Positions 22,298 through 35,947 of a stretch of DNA of 64,000 nucleotides are shown in pieces; the stretch's first letter is position 1; every line of letters begins with the position of its first letter. The translations under genes and the position numbers were made by a program. Location: positions 12,371,335 to 12,435,334 of the forward strand of contig CM056562.1 of the NCBI GenBank assembly GCA_029721515.1, read 5' to 3'. Origin of the DNA: Synanceia verrucosa (lineage: Eukaryota; Chordata; Actinopteri; Perciformes; Synanceiidae). The notes below the pieces were generated by a model, which did not search any database, was not told where the DNA came from, and saw only the letters and a list, made by a program, of their open reading frames with translations.

Positions 22298-23008
22298 GGT
22301 AAAAAAAACAGTAAAATCACAGCTGTCCAACTCACTGCAGAATTAAATGTGCACCTCAACTCCCCTGTTTCCACCAAAACTGTCCGTTGGGAGCTCCACA
22401 GGGTCAATATACATGGCTGGGCTGCTATAGTCAAACCTTTGGTCACTCGTGCCAATACCAAACATCGGTTTTAATGGTGCCAGCAGCGAAAATCTTGGGC
22501 TGTGGACAATGTGAAACATGTATTGTTCTCTGATGAGTCCACCTTTACTGTCTTTCCCACATTCAAGAGAGTTATGGCGTGGAGAAGCCCTAAAGAAGCG
22601 TACCACCCAGACTGTTGCATGCCTAGAGTGAAGCATGGGGGGGGGGCGGTGATGGTTTGGGCTGCAATATCATGGCATTCCCTAGGTCCAATACTTGTGC
22701 TACATGGATGCATCACTGCCAAGGACTACCAAACCATTCTGGAGGACCATGTGCACCCAATGGTTCAAACATTGTATCCTGAAGGCAGTGCTGTGTATTA
22801 GGATGATAATACACAAATACACACAGCAAGACTGGTGACAGAGTGGTTTGATGAACATGAAAGTGAAGTTGAACATCTCTCATGGCCTGCACAGTCACCA
22901 GATCTAAATATTATTGAGCCACTTTGGGGTGTTTTGGAGGAGCGAGTCAGGAAATGTTTTCCTCCACCAGCATCACATAGTGACCTGCCCACTATTCTGC
23001 AAGAATAA
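22298..23008 (+). pseudogene. Tc1/mariner transposase relic with DD36E spacing
   Basis: A broken transposase. It shows VQLTAELNVHLNSPVSTKTV, then VNIHGWAAIVKPLVTRANTKHRF and a stop at about 22474. Next come WCQQRKSWAVDN, FSDESTFTVF (first catalytic Asp at 22532-22534) and VKHGGGAVMVWAAISW. The sequence EGSAVY meets a TAG at 22799-22801, followed by DDNTQIHTARLVTEWFDEHESEVEHL and SPDLNIIEPLWGVLEERVRK. The second Asp (22805-22807) and the Glu (22916-22918) are 36 residues apart, in one frame. That differs from DD34E Tc1 and matches the DD36E group described as Incomer. The C-terminus after VLQE-like sequence and most of the N-terminal DNA-binding domain are missing. I could not define terminal repeats. 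Confidence 0.88.
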
Positions 23009-26000
23009 AAATGAAGAAAAAATGACACTTTACTTTGAAATGAAATGTTTTTTGTTTTCATATAAATACATATTTACATCACTTGGGAGTGTATGGTGTA
23101 AATGAGTTTTGACAGCAGCCAAGAGATTTAAATGTCCCTGTCAACACATTGCATGGTGGCATACAGAACAGAAAGTAAATGGTAACCTGAAGTTCTTTTG
23201 AGAAATGGTTTCCTGTGTCCCTACAGGTCTGACAGTTAAAAAGAAGTTCTCAAACTCCCCTGCTCAAACTAAGGTCATTAAAAAGTGCTGCCTTTGCTCT
23301 GTGAGCTTAAGGGCAGGAAACTGCAGCATTATTTTGGAAAGATAACTTTGAGACCAAAACAGGTTTCATTTTAGGTGTTTTGAATTTCCCATGTAAGTCT
23401 GGCTTCTTTCTGAATGCATTTATAACAATGTGCCACATCAAATCGGGGTATGTTTTGTAATAATGATTCCTGCTCACACGTTCTTCTTTCATGATCTATT
23501 TTCTTTATAGTCAAATTATCAACCATGACCCAGTATGAACCTGTGAAGTTTAACTAGCATTAATAACAGTTGAATTTCTTAATAAATAAATAAAAGTGGA
23601 CATCCATGTGTTTTATATGCTTGTCCAGTTACTGTTAAGCATTATAAAATGTGATAGTATTAAATTATAAAATATGATGTGGCCTACAAAAGCCTTAAGG
23701 AGATAATTTAAGTATAATTTTGGCATTACTATATAAGGGTAATATTGTACATTTGTCATTATTGTATTTTAATGACTTTGACATTAACAAGATTTGGGTC
23801 TTTAGTTTGATTGCGGTTAGTCTGATGTTATGTCTGGGCTTTGGTCAAGATTTATTGCATTATACCCTAAATTGGGTGCTTAAATGCAGGCTGTGAATCA
23901 GTCTGTGACATATGAAAAAGCACCACAAGCTATGCTTAAAGAGCCTTTTTGCCTCAACTCCAATATAATTTTGCCCTTTTCCAAACAGCCATTCACAGGC
24001 CCTCTCACTGCAGAATCTGATGACGGAAAAGGGTCTTTTTATTGATATGGAGCATCGTGTGTCCTCCTTTCCTTGGGGCAGAGTTGGCATAGGCCTGTCT
24101 GACTCATTAATCTGTTAGATTGGAACAGTCAGAACATTCGAAAGCCATGTCCCCTACTCCCGCAGTGTGATTCCTTTGATGAAACAGCTTCTTGGGATCC
24201 AGAGGGGCCGAGAGAGGCTATAACTTATGTTTTCAATTACAACGATATTCCATTTCACAAGTTGCACATTGCATGCTGCAACTATCTGTTCTATTTGCAT
24301 CAACATCGTCTAGTTTCATTTGTCACAATCAAGCCCAGTCCTACAGGGAGAATGGCTACATCTCCACTTTAGTTTTGCAGCCTGTTACCAGCTTCTGACT
24401 AAGAATATGAAGTAGCATCATCCTATATTGTCACATTCGTGACCTTTGTGGTTGTTGTCACTGCTAAGCCCATGACCTCACAAGGTTCATGCTTAAACCA
24501 CCAAATCCTACAACTATGTCTACTTCCTGAACAAGTATTAAAGTGGTCCTTGTCACTCACTAGCAGCATGCAGCTAAGTGCAGCTAGTCATTAATTTAAA
24601 GAAAGTGCAAAACATTGGTTGGAAATGCATTCTAAATATCAGAGAGATAGCCTGAGATAGAAATTATCACAAGGTCTATGTCTGAAAAAGAGCGCATTGA
24701 TTTGTCCTGGCTTCTCTCCATGGGGCCAGTCAGCTAAAAAAGTACCCACGGCACAACAACAACTATCTCATATTTCTTTCTAGCACTCTTCTCTGCTGAG
24801 AAGCATGGCCCCAATTTGCATTTTTCCACTATCCAAGGAAGTGATGCTGACCAAAGAGGTGAGCACAAGGAAATCTGGCATTAACAAGTGATGGCTGATG
24901 TGCAGAGAAGACTGCCAGTTCCTCTGAGCCAGTCCTGGAGCCAGTTCTCAACCCGAGTGCTTCTGAGTTCAGTAATGTTTTTCAATCCCATATTATATTG
25001 TGGAGAACAGTGTCGTAGTCTGTTATAGTTCCTCCATGCTGTCATAGAGCATTAAGTCATCTGTCAGCTTCTCACATCTCATTGACAATGTTGACTTGAT
25101 GTAATAATTGGGAGACTGGCATGCAAGTCATGACACAGTACATAAAGATGGGAAAGCTGCAATGGAGATGTGGTGGCTGGACTGACCCCTGGCATTAAGC
25201 CACCAGATAAAGAACTAGTGCTCTTCTAGGTGTATGATAGGTGGCAAAAAGCTGCTGAACCATGCTGGTAGGTTCAGTCATTCTCTCCTCTGTGCACTTA
25301 AATCGGTCTTCCACCCAAAGTGTCACTCAGCTCTGAGCATTATGTCTCTGCTGGGTCCTTTTATGGCTGATTGCTGCTGTGTGCCTGTGACACTGGCTCA
25401 AGTACAGAGCGAAGGCAGTGGTTGGCAGTATTTCAAAAAGGTTAACTAATATAACTTCTAAAAAAAGAAAAGAGGAAAAAGGGGAGAAAGACAATAAAAG
25501 CAGCAAAGCTAAATTAATTCTCCAGGCTAAAAAAAGGCCAAAAACCCAACTTGTGTTGCGAAAAAATTGCAACTGCACCTTCTCAAAGGCTTATTCAAAA
25601 AGACAACTAAACAAGCCAGACAAGACAGGTTATTCAGATGATACTATAAAAGTGTAATCTGACAGGTTAGAAGACCTAGTAGATGCCTTTGAGGGAAAGG
25701 CATCATGAAAGGAAAGGACACATGATAACATATATTTCGGAGAACAACATAATACAATCCACTGAATGCATAGCCTTACTTTGGAGGAATATGTCAAACC
25801 ACATAAATAAACACTGTAAATGGTTTGAACTTTTTCCAAGAGCGGCAACTAGGTATACCGCATCCAATATTGTTAATTAAAAAACAAAAAGTAGTTATGC
25901 AGCGAGGCAGCTAAGCCTCTTTGACGTCTTTGCTTTTGGCCAGTAGTTAGTTGTCTGACCAACACATTAAGTTACTATTATGTATGATACTGTATATTTG

Positions 26001-28700
26001 ATTGATTACAAAAGGGTGTAATAAAGTTTTAGATCAAATATGAATATAAAGTGGCCATGTCTCAACAGAGGTGAGGCTGAAAAGGCTGTTGAAATGCACA
26101 GTAGCATGCAGACAGAGCAGACTGAGTTGTGCAGCGATGTATACTAATGCTGAGTTCCCAAATAAGAGCAGGGGAGGAGAGACAGGGCAAATCCTAAATC
26201 TCACCTTCTCCAGTATTGTTTCCTGACAATTATTTCTGCATGTTTTACTTGAGTATGGATGACCATCATTAGCGTACCAGCTTCTTCGACACCTCACATG
26301 CACCCTTGTGCTTCTGTGTCCCTATGAATATAGAATAAGTAAAGATTTTTCACAGCACCGTAGGGTACTGCAAATAAATCATTAACTCATTTCGCAGGGA
26401 GCAAAAACAGATCCCCATATTTGCACAGTGGTCTATCTATTCTAATGTGATCAAGAAGAGTAACAGCTCATGTTGAGCAACTAGCATCACCACTATTATC
26501 TCACTTTCATGCTCATCCATAAACCTGCTCAAGCATCACTTTATCAGGCTTCAGTCTTACCCTATATGTCACGTAGACATTATATATCAGCTATACATTT
26601 TAAAATACTTAGAAAGAAGTCTGCAGCATATGCTTTTCTCATATGCTCGGAGTATTGTTTTGATGGAAGAGATGATGCTGAAGTAATTTGTTGTTGGAGA
26701 GGAGATTAGACTCCACTATTTGACAGGTGAATCAGTGTGGACTCAGGACAACCCCCTACCCTCCTGCACCATCTTCCCACACCTAACCATCTTCATTTTT
26801 AGTATTTATCATTTATCTTCAGTCTGTCTATGGTTTCCCGACAAGTCCATTAAGCAAGAGACATCGTAATGGCTCTCTACTGATGATGGAGAATCCCTTG
26901 TCTGATGAGAAAGGTGAAAAAGACTAAAAGTGTAACATCACTTTGACCTTTGGGTCTATAGTCAGTCAGAGAGATGGGTGTGTGAGGTGGATTGGCCTCA
27001 TCACTCTCCCAAATTCCTGAACTGTCAAAGACTGTTCAACTGAAGTTTGAAAAGATATGAGCTTGTCCTGAATTAAAATAGTTATGTTAATTCTGTATCA
27101 GGAAACTATCACAAAAATGTTTTTGTGGAATTGCTAGCCATATCCATGTCCCTCTCCTCTTGTCACCCTGACAATAAGCTGCATTGGCGTACCTAAAGAT
27201 ATTTTCCCAAGATGAAATAAAAAGCTGCTATAGGGAGAAAAAATGACACAATGCAAAAGCTGGAGTAAAGACCATAAACAAGGACAGGAAGGTAAAGGAG
27301 TAAATAATTGTACAAAGGTAAATGCAGGGGACTAGAAAAAAGCAAACAAAGAAGAAAGCTGCATATGGACAAAGGAGGCCCATAGTGGCTCGGCTGGCAG
27401 GAGCCAAGTGCTATGGCTGAGTACTCTCCACTAAAGATAACAACATCATCCCGGATAGATCGCAGGCCCCAGTGATGGGCTGTAGGCCCAGCCAGAGATT
27501 AACACTGGCGTTCAGGTCTTTCTGGGAGCTCGCCCCAGTGTTAACACTTACAGAATGAGATCTCTACAGGAGCACACAGTGGACACCAGTCCACCTGTCC
27601 AATGAAGACTAAATGATCAGGTAATCTGGTTTACATGAGCTCAATCATGGTTGATAGCTTCCAAAGGTTGTCTCTGCTACTCCCTGTTATAGATAAAATG
27701 AGTCAGTTAAGCTCACATACACTTGCACAAATAAAATATAAACTATGGATCGGATTTTTCATTATGTATGTTTTTATGTTACTTAAAAAAAAACAAACGT
27801 TGGTAGCAGTCCAATTAACAAACAAAACCTGAATCTACAAAGTACAAAAAAAGCTGCCTTAATAAATTACAACTAAAACATCTCTCACTTAGCAGTGGAT
27901 TTAACATGAACAATGACTTGGACTCCAAAGGCTTGTACAAAACATGTACAAGACAAACTGGCACAGGACAGGGGAATCACATTTATAACAGGTAAGGGGA
28001 GAGGGGTGGACAATCACCAAAAGTGGGAAAACAGGTTAAGAAAGTGGAGGGCTGAAACAAGAGGGAAACAGTTAATAAAGTAAATAAATATTCCCCTAAA
28101 ACCCACTTAAATTGTGAAAAGTGTGGAAATAAGCTTCAGCAAAGAGTTGTCACAAACACATTTTAAACAACTACAGAGATCAAGACCAGTACAGACAGGG
28201 AGAGAGCTCCTGGAAGTGCAATAAAGAGAAGATGAAGCACAAGAGACGGATTATCTCACCTACATTATTTTATGTTCATATGTTTTCCAAAGAGCTGACA
28301 AACTGAACACACACATTGCAGGTTGGATGTGCGTCATGAAAATGATCCATTTCATATGCCAGATAATAGCTCAACCTCCGGGTGAGTTAACACAGCAGAA
28401 CTGTAGTGGTATCAACTACATTACACTCACCTCTCTGAACTCAGCTCTCACAGCACAGCTGAAGAACTGACCTGAAACATATTACCTAAGTAATGGTGCA
28501 GCTGTAACTGATGGCAGTGGTTGTTGGCAGGCACTCCACATTCTGCAAACTCTGCGCTCACCAGGACCTCAACGTCATTAAAGTTAAATATGCACTGTCT
28601 CACATGGTTCACGACTTGAATAAGATCCAATATAAGTGGCCAAGGTATAGCATTTAAGTTTAAGTGTCCATTCCTACCAGAGGGATGAATCACATTATGT
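23009..28700. other. Unassigned non-coding DNA, no recognised repeats
   Basis: About 5.7 kb where I see no gene and no transposon. The sequence is AT-rich with scattered short open frames of 60-90 codons lacking protein-like composition. A DR1-like TTTGACCTTTGGG lies near 26942. The stretch 27380-27560 is richer in GC but not recognised. Confidence 0.5.
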
Positions 28701-31700
28701 TATAGTAACCATGTTACACACATACAATGCATTCACATAGGTATCCTTGAATACAAGGGACTGTTAATTCCAAAACAAACTTCATCAACAAACATTAACC
28801 AAACCTGTCTCCTACAAAATAAAATGTATCATATTTATGCAGTTTGCCATGTATGGAAATGCAAGGGCTGACTGGATTACCCTCTCTGGTAGCATCTTTT
28901 ACAGTTGAAAGGGTGTGACATGGATGGATTCAAAACACACAACGTCATCATTAGAGACTTTAATTTGCACCCTGTGTGAACCTTAACCCTGTTATAGGTT
29001 TAGGCTATGAAACACTTGGTTTGGGTTAGCTTAAGATTGTTGTTATGATTGTGAATGACTTACATGAACATGACTATAATATTTTTAGTCAGGCTTTGTT
29101 TGCCATTGTTCCAACGGATCATTATTCTGAAACCCCATGACTCGTCCAACTCTGACTCTAATTGGTTTAACATGATCGTCTACCCTAAAACTTATCAATC
29201 TCACTCAAATCCCCAAAACCTAACCAACCCAACAAACATAAGGCTACAGGAACATCAAGCTTACTACTGGGGATATATTTAATATACACACTGTTTGTTG
29301 ATGAATTAGTTGTAACTGAAATAAATAATTAGGGGGGGCTTGTGAGGACTTTCCTAGTATGTACCAGGCACAGCTAAATGACTAAATGTTTTACTATTAT
29401 TTAAAACATATTTCTTCTGAGGTCAGTTTTTTATCAGATCCTTGGTACTGTATATTTACAAGATAATATCTGAATGAATATGCTTTTCATCTTGTGACAG
29501 AGGTGTTTCAGTCATGAGCATCTAGCCCAGACTAGAGTCCAAATGTTCAATACTACTGACAGACACTGAATGGATATTTTAAATATTTAATGTGTTCAAA
29601 TTGGAGGCATGCATGGAAATGAAATCATGAATACACTTATCTTAAACTCAAATCTGGTTAGCCCTAGATCAACAAGCATGACCTACTGGGAGTGAACGAG
29701 GAGGGGGGCTTTGGCTCACACTTATTCAGTTTGTATAAGACTGATTCATTTCTTTTTGTGAAGAAATGCACGGTTCAGCACTTGTTGTTTATTGCTTGTG
29801 GTGGTGGATGTGGCAGTGCTGCTGCTTGAGCGTCTGGGTATGTGCCTTGCTTCTAGAATGGGTTCACTTCTGTGTGCATGTTGCTGTCTGTGTATTGGCT
29901 CTGAGGAAAAGACTCAGCAGACAGTGACTGAAATGCTCCTCTCCTCTGAGAATATAGCAGCTAATAACAATCCCAGTCCTTGAGTTTTGAGGTTATCCCA
30001 TTCAATCACTCGGATCCACTTCAGCAGACACATTACTGGGCTGCAGAGATCATGGTACTGTAGAATGGCAAAAGCATCTGATACTGAATGGATCTTGTAT
30101 GGACCGATTTGCTCCTCCTGTCTGTGTTCAAAGGAAGAATCCTATTGAGTGGGATTATTAATTAGAGAAATTTGTTTTAAGGCGTCAAACGTTCACATCA
30201 GTCATTCAAAGAAAATGAGAAAAGCTATGTTGAAAGCACGCTGTAATATTGTGCCATCTGTGCTCTGTGCCGAAGGGAGACTCCTCCTATTCACACTGCT
30301 GTGATTTCCTCTGCATCCCAGCCCAAGGTGACTGACACTTACACAGTGGCCATGCAGCATGCTCAGAGAGCCATAGCTTAGTTTCTGACAGTAGGCACAA
30401 AGGTTTTGACAGGACATGACCCCACTGAGAATATATAACACCAGGCTTGCACCAGGGAATTTGCAAATTATATATATATTTTTAAAGAATAGAACTTTGA
30501 GCCTTCAAAGAAACCAAGTTAATAAAAAGAAGATACAATCGTCAAACGAATGGGATTTTTCAGCTCTTTGTAGTTAGTTTGTGTTATTTCAACACCTGCT
30601 CAGGCAGCTCTCACAGATTGAGTGCAGCTAGCGTTAGCTGTCTCTTTTTCAAATGTGCTGATGGCAAATGACCAAACTGTCAAGGCTTACAGTAACAGGC
30701 AGGCTACCTCAGCACTTTACATGTTTGTTTTTAATTATGACACAGAGTAATGTTCAGAGCACTGCTGAACTGGCCATCTCGCAGACCGGCCACTTTTCTG
30801 CCGGGCCAAAGTGCATTATTGGCTGACATAACTGTTTTTTGTCAATAGGTAAATCAGCCCATTGGCATTTTTTTTTTCTTAACTTTTCTCTGCTGGTGAT
30901 GATGACAGAGAAATGTCTGTATCAGTCTCAGTGTTAGTGAGAGTGCTCAGCCTAGATTTTGTGTCCCTGCAGAAAGAACGGAGAATTATTTTCAGAGTTT
31001 GTAACTGATGACAAAACACATTAAGAATAGTATTGGTTGTACAGAGAGGATACGCCTGCCCTCATTAGATGAACTATGGGTGGCAACAACTTAACAGTTG
31101 CGCAGTTGAAAAAATATCTGAAAAAATCCACTGAAAGCACTCCATTATCTATAACCAATAGTTATGGGATGAATGAATGAATGGATGGATGAAGTAACCA
31201 TCATTCTGGCAAGTTTTGATTAACCTTAAAGTGAAAATAACATAATAATAAATAAATATTGAATGATTCATAATTACTAAAGTCTTGATCATTGATGTGT
31301 GTTCTTAAATATTAATAGCTATGGTTGTGTAGAAGGGAACCCACGTAAAGTCTGTGGTAAAGGTTAGTCACTGAAGTTGAATGGTTAAGGTGAGGATATG
31401 TTGTCAGGAAGCAAGTCTAGTAGGAGTTTTTGGCAGTGTTTTGCAGATTTGTACTAAAATGCACAAGAAGGTCATATTCTCCATTACAGTATTTTACGAT
31501 GTTTACATTCAGGCTGGTAAACACATCAGAGATAATACCATGTTTATGATGAAATAGTGGCAATGATTCAACATCACAGTAACAAAACTATAAAAAATGA
31601 ACACTACATTAATGAACACTCTCCAACATCATTTTGCAATCACAGCAAAAAAAATAAATCCTGCTGTTTTGTCTTTGTTTTGTGGCTATTTTATTTAAGT

Positions 31701-33939
31701 TTGATTTTAATTATATTTTGGAAAAAACATTTTCACAAGAATCCAGTTATGTCTAAATGTGGCTTAAACACACATTACATTTCACAGAATTTCACTTGTG
31801 TTTCCTCTCATGGAGGTTGTTCATCTTGCTGTTGCTCTGCAGCTCTACTGATGGTCTTTTTCTTGGCCTTCCCACATGGCGGGATTGGCTGCTACTTTTG
31901 TGAGGTTTTATGAGCTTTGCGTGACAGCTCTCCTCTATCCTCTCTCTGTACCTGCCTGATTCTAACACTGCTTGACACTTCTGCTGATGCATAATTCAGT
32001 GAGCAACTAATTACCCTGGCAGCTGGTACAAAGAAATTTCCTCCCTGCCCTACTGTTGCAGCAGCTCCTCATACTTTGTCAACAGTGAACATCCTGCTGC
32101 TGGGCACAGTGCAAAGTAAAATACATTGTTGTTAACTATTCACTCTGCATGAAATGGTGTTGCTTTCAGCAGTATTTGGATGAACACTGTGACAAGCGAG
32201 ACATTGTGTGAGACACGGATGAATAATATCCACGGGTGTCTCCACCTACAGTGTGATCAAACTAAATGATACTTGGAGAGTTGCTCAGTATCAGCACTGG
32301 CTTTAACCTTGCCTTATTGTACCTTACCTCAAGAGGATGATAAATCACACTAACCAGAGAGAATTTCTTTATCAACCTGCTGGTTCACACTTTACATTTT
32401 TGCAATTCTCTGCCGTCTTTCTGGAAATTATATGGGACAATTTTAAAGTTTGTGTTTTTCTTCCTAATACATCTGGGAGCTGGAAGGCCCCTGCAGCTAA
32501 TGCCAGAGCAGTCATAACCGCAAGCTTCACAGTCTTTATAATCAGGCAGCTCATTTGGATATGCATCAGTCATGCTCCAGGCAACTGTTTAGAAACACTA
32601 CTCTTGCTCTGTGAAAATGCATCACTTAGTTTTAACATTCAAATTAGGTTGTTTATTCAAAACACAAACAAACCCTACGAAACATTTAAAAAGGACTCTC
32701 TTCTGTTCTTACCAAACAGAAAAATAAATTGTATTTTTATTACATAATTACAATATTAATTGTAAAACAAATATCTGAGGCCAAACCATCCCTGTTTAAT
32801 AGCAAATATATTATACTGTATATATGGATTACCCATGTGTCTCTGAAGAGGAAATGTGACATACACTGATTCTCAATTCACCATTAATTTAATGCATAAT
32901 GTGGTAAATAGAAGTCGGGATATGCTGTGAGGTTGAATGTATTGAGTTGATCTGAGCTTGATAGATAACTTATTCAAATGTAATGAGAGCTCATAAATTT
33001 CAAAACAGCATTGCCTCGAGAGCCCACCTAAAGAGTTTGTGCAGCAGCACTGGCCCTTCAGTTTCAGCATTAATAAGGCTGTCAGTTGGAAACTAAATAC
33101 AAGAAGAGAGCATATAAGTTTTCAGAACTTATTTCTCATTTGGACATACTACAATGTATCATGTGAAAAAGGTGTTTTCCAAAATGCTGACTCGACTTAC
33201 CTACCATAATAATACTATAGTCCATGCTGATGTTGATGGGATCACACACCAGACGCGATGCCAAATCCAATCAGGGGCATAAAGGGATGTGACAATGAGT
33301 CCTCCTCCATTTCCTCCCACTATTCCTTCAGATAACATCAGCCATTTGTCTCCTATTTCTCAGTTATGTTAAATCATCCTAATTATTCTCGGCTTAGCTA
33401 TGCTGCATTTTGAGGTGTATGTGTGTTCCAGTACAGCTGCTGTATTGGTGTACACTAAGCACAATCCCTTGATGTACAGACACAACCAGGTACTGATGAT
33501 CTGGGCATTACTAGTTCAAGTGAATAATATTGACATCATACAAAAGAAAGATGTTGAAATAAATGACGTGTGATACCACTGATTTCCTTTCTAATCCAAT
33601 ACAGAGAAAAATTCAGGATGGTATTGGTAGGTAGGTACGAAGGTACTGATCTGATGCTAATACTTTTTCATAAAAATGTGGAAAATCAATATAAAAAGTA
33701 ATATATTTCAAAGTCCATGTAAACATGTATGTCTTAAAATGCTTACCTGGACATTTTAACACAAGCATTTCCCTCATTCACAGACCCACTCATTTTAGTT
33801 CACAACAATGTGACACATTTATGCAGCCATATTTTGTATATGATAATGACAGATGGAGGAAGAAGAAGTTTCTAGCAAGTGGGTATCATTTAGACAAGCT
33901 CCTTGTGGTGTAGTTACTTTCCACTGTGTGCCTGTTAAG
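28701..33939. other. Unassigned non-coding DNA, no recognised repeats
   Basis: About 5.2 kb with no gene or transposon that I can support. It includes a GAAT/GGAT short tract near 31170-31190 and a T run near 30868. The open frames at 31557-31913 and 32337-32747 are AT-rich and look random. Confidence 0.5.
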
Positions 33940-34175
33940 GTGCCAGCCATTTTTAAAAACAGAAAGTGCCTTGTGCCAGCATTTTTTGCCCATTTTGAGT
34001 CATATTTCAAGACCCACAGAATATTTTTTACCATGTCTCTGAAAACACTGAAGAGCTCAAATGAAAGAAGAGACTCTCTATTTCATCATGAAAAAATGTT
34101 TGTTTTGTTCCATTATTGTTTTATCAGAGGTAGAGTAGAGGCCACCCAAAACACCATTTTTTGTCCAGAATGCGT
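33940..34175. repeat. Unnamed interspersed repeat, copy A
   Basis: It begins GTGCCAGCCATTTTTAAAAAC, runs through GAAAGTGCCTTGTGCC and ATGAAAGAAGAGACTCT, and ends near TTTTTTGTCCAGA. A second copy in the same orientation begins at 35724 with about three-quarters identity by eye. No terminal repeats, coding capacity or tRNA-like head are evident. I do not recognise the family. The 117-codon open frame crossing it is not shared with copy B. Confidence 0.75.
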
Positions 34176-34591
34176 CCGTCGTACAAAACTCACTAACCCG
34201 GATTAGACCACAACATCATAATCCAAGATGGCAGCGCCACGGATTGGCATCATGTGGCGTTATACGTTACAGCCTACAGTAGAATCAAAGGTTTTTCCCC
34301 ACACATAATTATGCAGGAGAACAATCACACACCCTCTGACTTCTTGGTGCCTATCAATTGTGTTTGAGGGCCTCATATTACTGCATTAGCTTTATGCATT
34401 CCGACAGAGCACGAACAACAAACTTTTCATTGGAAGCGTCCCTCTTGGTTTTCCCGGGTGTGACGTCATTCCCAGTTCCGACTCCCAACTTAACCCATGG
34501 CTTCCTACTGGAAGAGATGCATCTCTTTCTCAGTTGCTGCCACATCCTGTATCAGAGCCTGGATCACACACACACCTGATAGCCTGGATCT

Positions 34592-34592
<1 letters not shown>
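34176..34592. other. Unassigned non-coding DNA
   Basis: No recognised gene or repeat. It contains AAGATGGCAGCGCCAC at about 34227. Confidence 0.5.

Positions 34593-34624
<32 letters not shown>
34593..34624. repeat. CA microsatellite
   Basis: An uninterrupted run of 16 CA dinucleotides, preceded by a short CA block at about 34567-34575. It is long enough to be length-polymorphic. Confidence 0.95.
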
Positions 34625-34625
<1 letters not shown>

Positions 34626-34626
<1 letters not shown>

Positions 34627-35277
34627 CTGGAACTCATGCAACAATCAGTGTAGGTATACCTCTCCTCTCAGAACCAGGGTTTCTCCCCTTTGTTTGATTT
34701 AAATTGTTTTCTCTGATAGCCCCTTGTCACAGCTCTGTTAATCCTTGATCCTCGTGATTTTATTATTATTGGCGACTTTTTTAAGGATTTTTTTTATACA
34801 GATTTCCTGCTATTTATTTTCCTTCTCCCTTTCTCCTGTTTTTTGGCAAGATAAAGAGATTAGGGTTGTCTTTGTGTATGATTCAGTAGAATAATGGTGT
34901 TTTTATTTTCCAATTAGTGTGGGCTCTTTTGTTTGTTATTTTGGCCTCAGAGACCGTGATGCATAATTTGGCACCTTATTTGTTTTAATGATATTAGTTG
35001 TTTTCTCTGTTAATCATCTTCATATAAATAAATGCCACTTGTAGTTTAAGTGATTCAGCAGCCACACAGCAGACTAGCTGTATTGGTCCCATTTTACTTT
35101 GTGCCTTGTGTTCCCCTGCACACACAGATTAACCAATAACAGACTTTAAAAGACTACAGACTTTAAAAGCACTACATAATGTAGTTCTGTCCAATAACGC
35201 TAATAATGCTTGTTGCCAGAAACAAGAGCTGTTCTTACGCGTCAGGCAATATTAGTTCTAATACTAATTGATACTTA
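34626..35277. other. Unassigned non-coding DNA
   Basis: T-rich and AT-rich sequence. A direct duplication of GACTTTAAAAG occurs near 35142 and 35160. Nothing else recognised. Confidence 0.5.
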
Positions 35278-35620
35278 TCAAAGATATCATCCATTTATCC
35301 ATCCATTTTCTACCACTTATCCTCATAGGGTAGTGGGGGGGCTGGAGACTATCCCAGCTGTCTTAGGGTGAAAGGCAGGGTGCACCCAAGTCTCCAGTTC
35401 ATCACAGGACACATAGAGACAGACAACCATTCACACTCATATTCACACCTACGGACAATTTAAATTAGCCAATTAACCTAATCCCCATACATGTTTTTGG
35501 ATGGTGGGAGGAAGCCGGAGTACCTGGAGAGAACCCACGCAGTCACGGGGAGAACATGCAAACTCCACACAGAAAGGCCCCAGACCAGGAATCAAACCCA
35601 GTACCTTATTTCAAAGATAT
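35278..35620 (-). mobile_element. SINE-like repeat, copy 2, head truncated
   Basis: Same body and ATCC-type tail as copy 1, flanked by 10-bp direct repeats TCAAAGATAT (35278-35287 and 35611-35620). The tRNA-like head with its A box is absent: on the minus strand the element begins inside the segment just after the head. Loss of the 5' end with an intact tail is the usual outcome of incomplete reverse transcription. The full GGAGGAAGCCGGAGTACCTGGAGAG middle block is present here. Confidence 0.87.
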
Positions 35621-35723
35621 TAGTCATTGGGAAATGTATCTGTACAATTATACTTTTAAAATTTTAATATTATGACATGTAGACCAGCTCTAACTGGTAC
35701 CTCTATATTATCTCATTGAGTGA

Positions 35724-35947
35724 GTGCCAGCCATTTTATAAAACTGAAAGTGCCTTGTGCCTGGGATTTTGGCCATTTTGAATCATCTTTCATGACCCCA
35801 AAATATTTTGCACTATGACTCTTAAAACACAGCATAGCTAAGATGAAAGAAGAGACTCTGTATGATGGTTGCACCTTGTTCCAATCTTGTATAATCTGAG
35901 TAGAGCCTAGTTTCACCAAAAAGACCACTTTTTTCCAGATATAGTTT
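35724..35947. repeat. Unnamed interspersed repeat, copy B
   Basis: Direct-orientation partner of the repeat at 33940-34175. It starts GTGCCAGCCATTTTATAAAAC and includes GAAAGTGCCTTGTGCC and GATGAAAGAAGAGACTCTGTATG. It ends near ACTTTTTTCCAGATATAG. The two copies flank a 1.5-kb interval holding the CA microsatellite and the truncated SINE. Confidence 0.75.
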
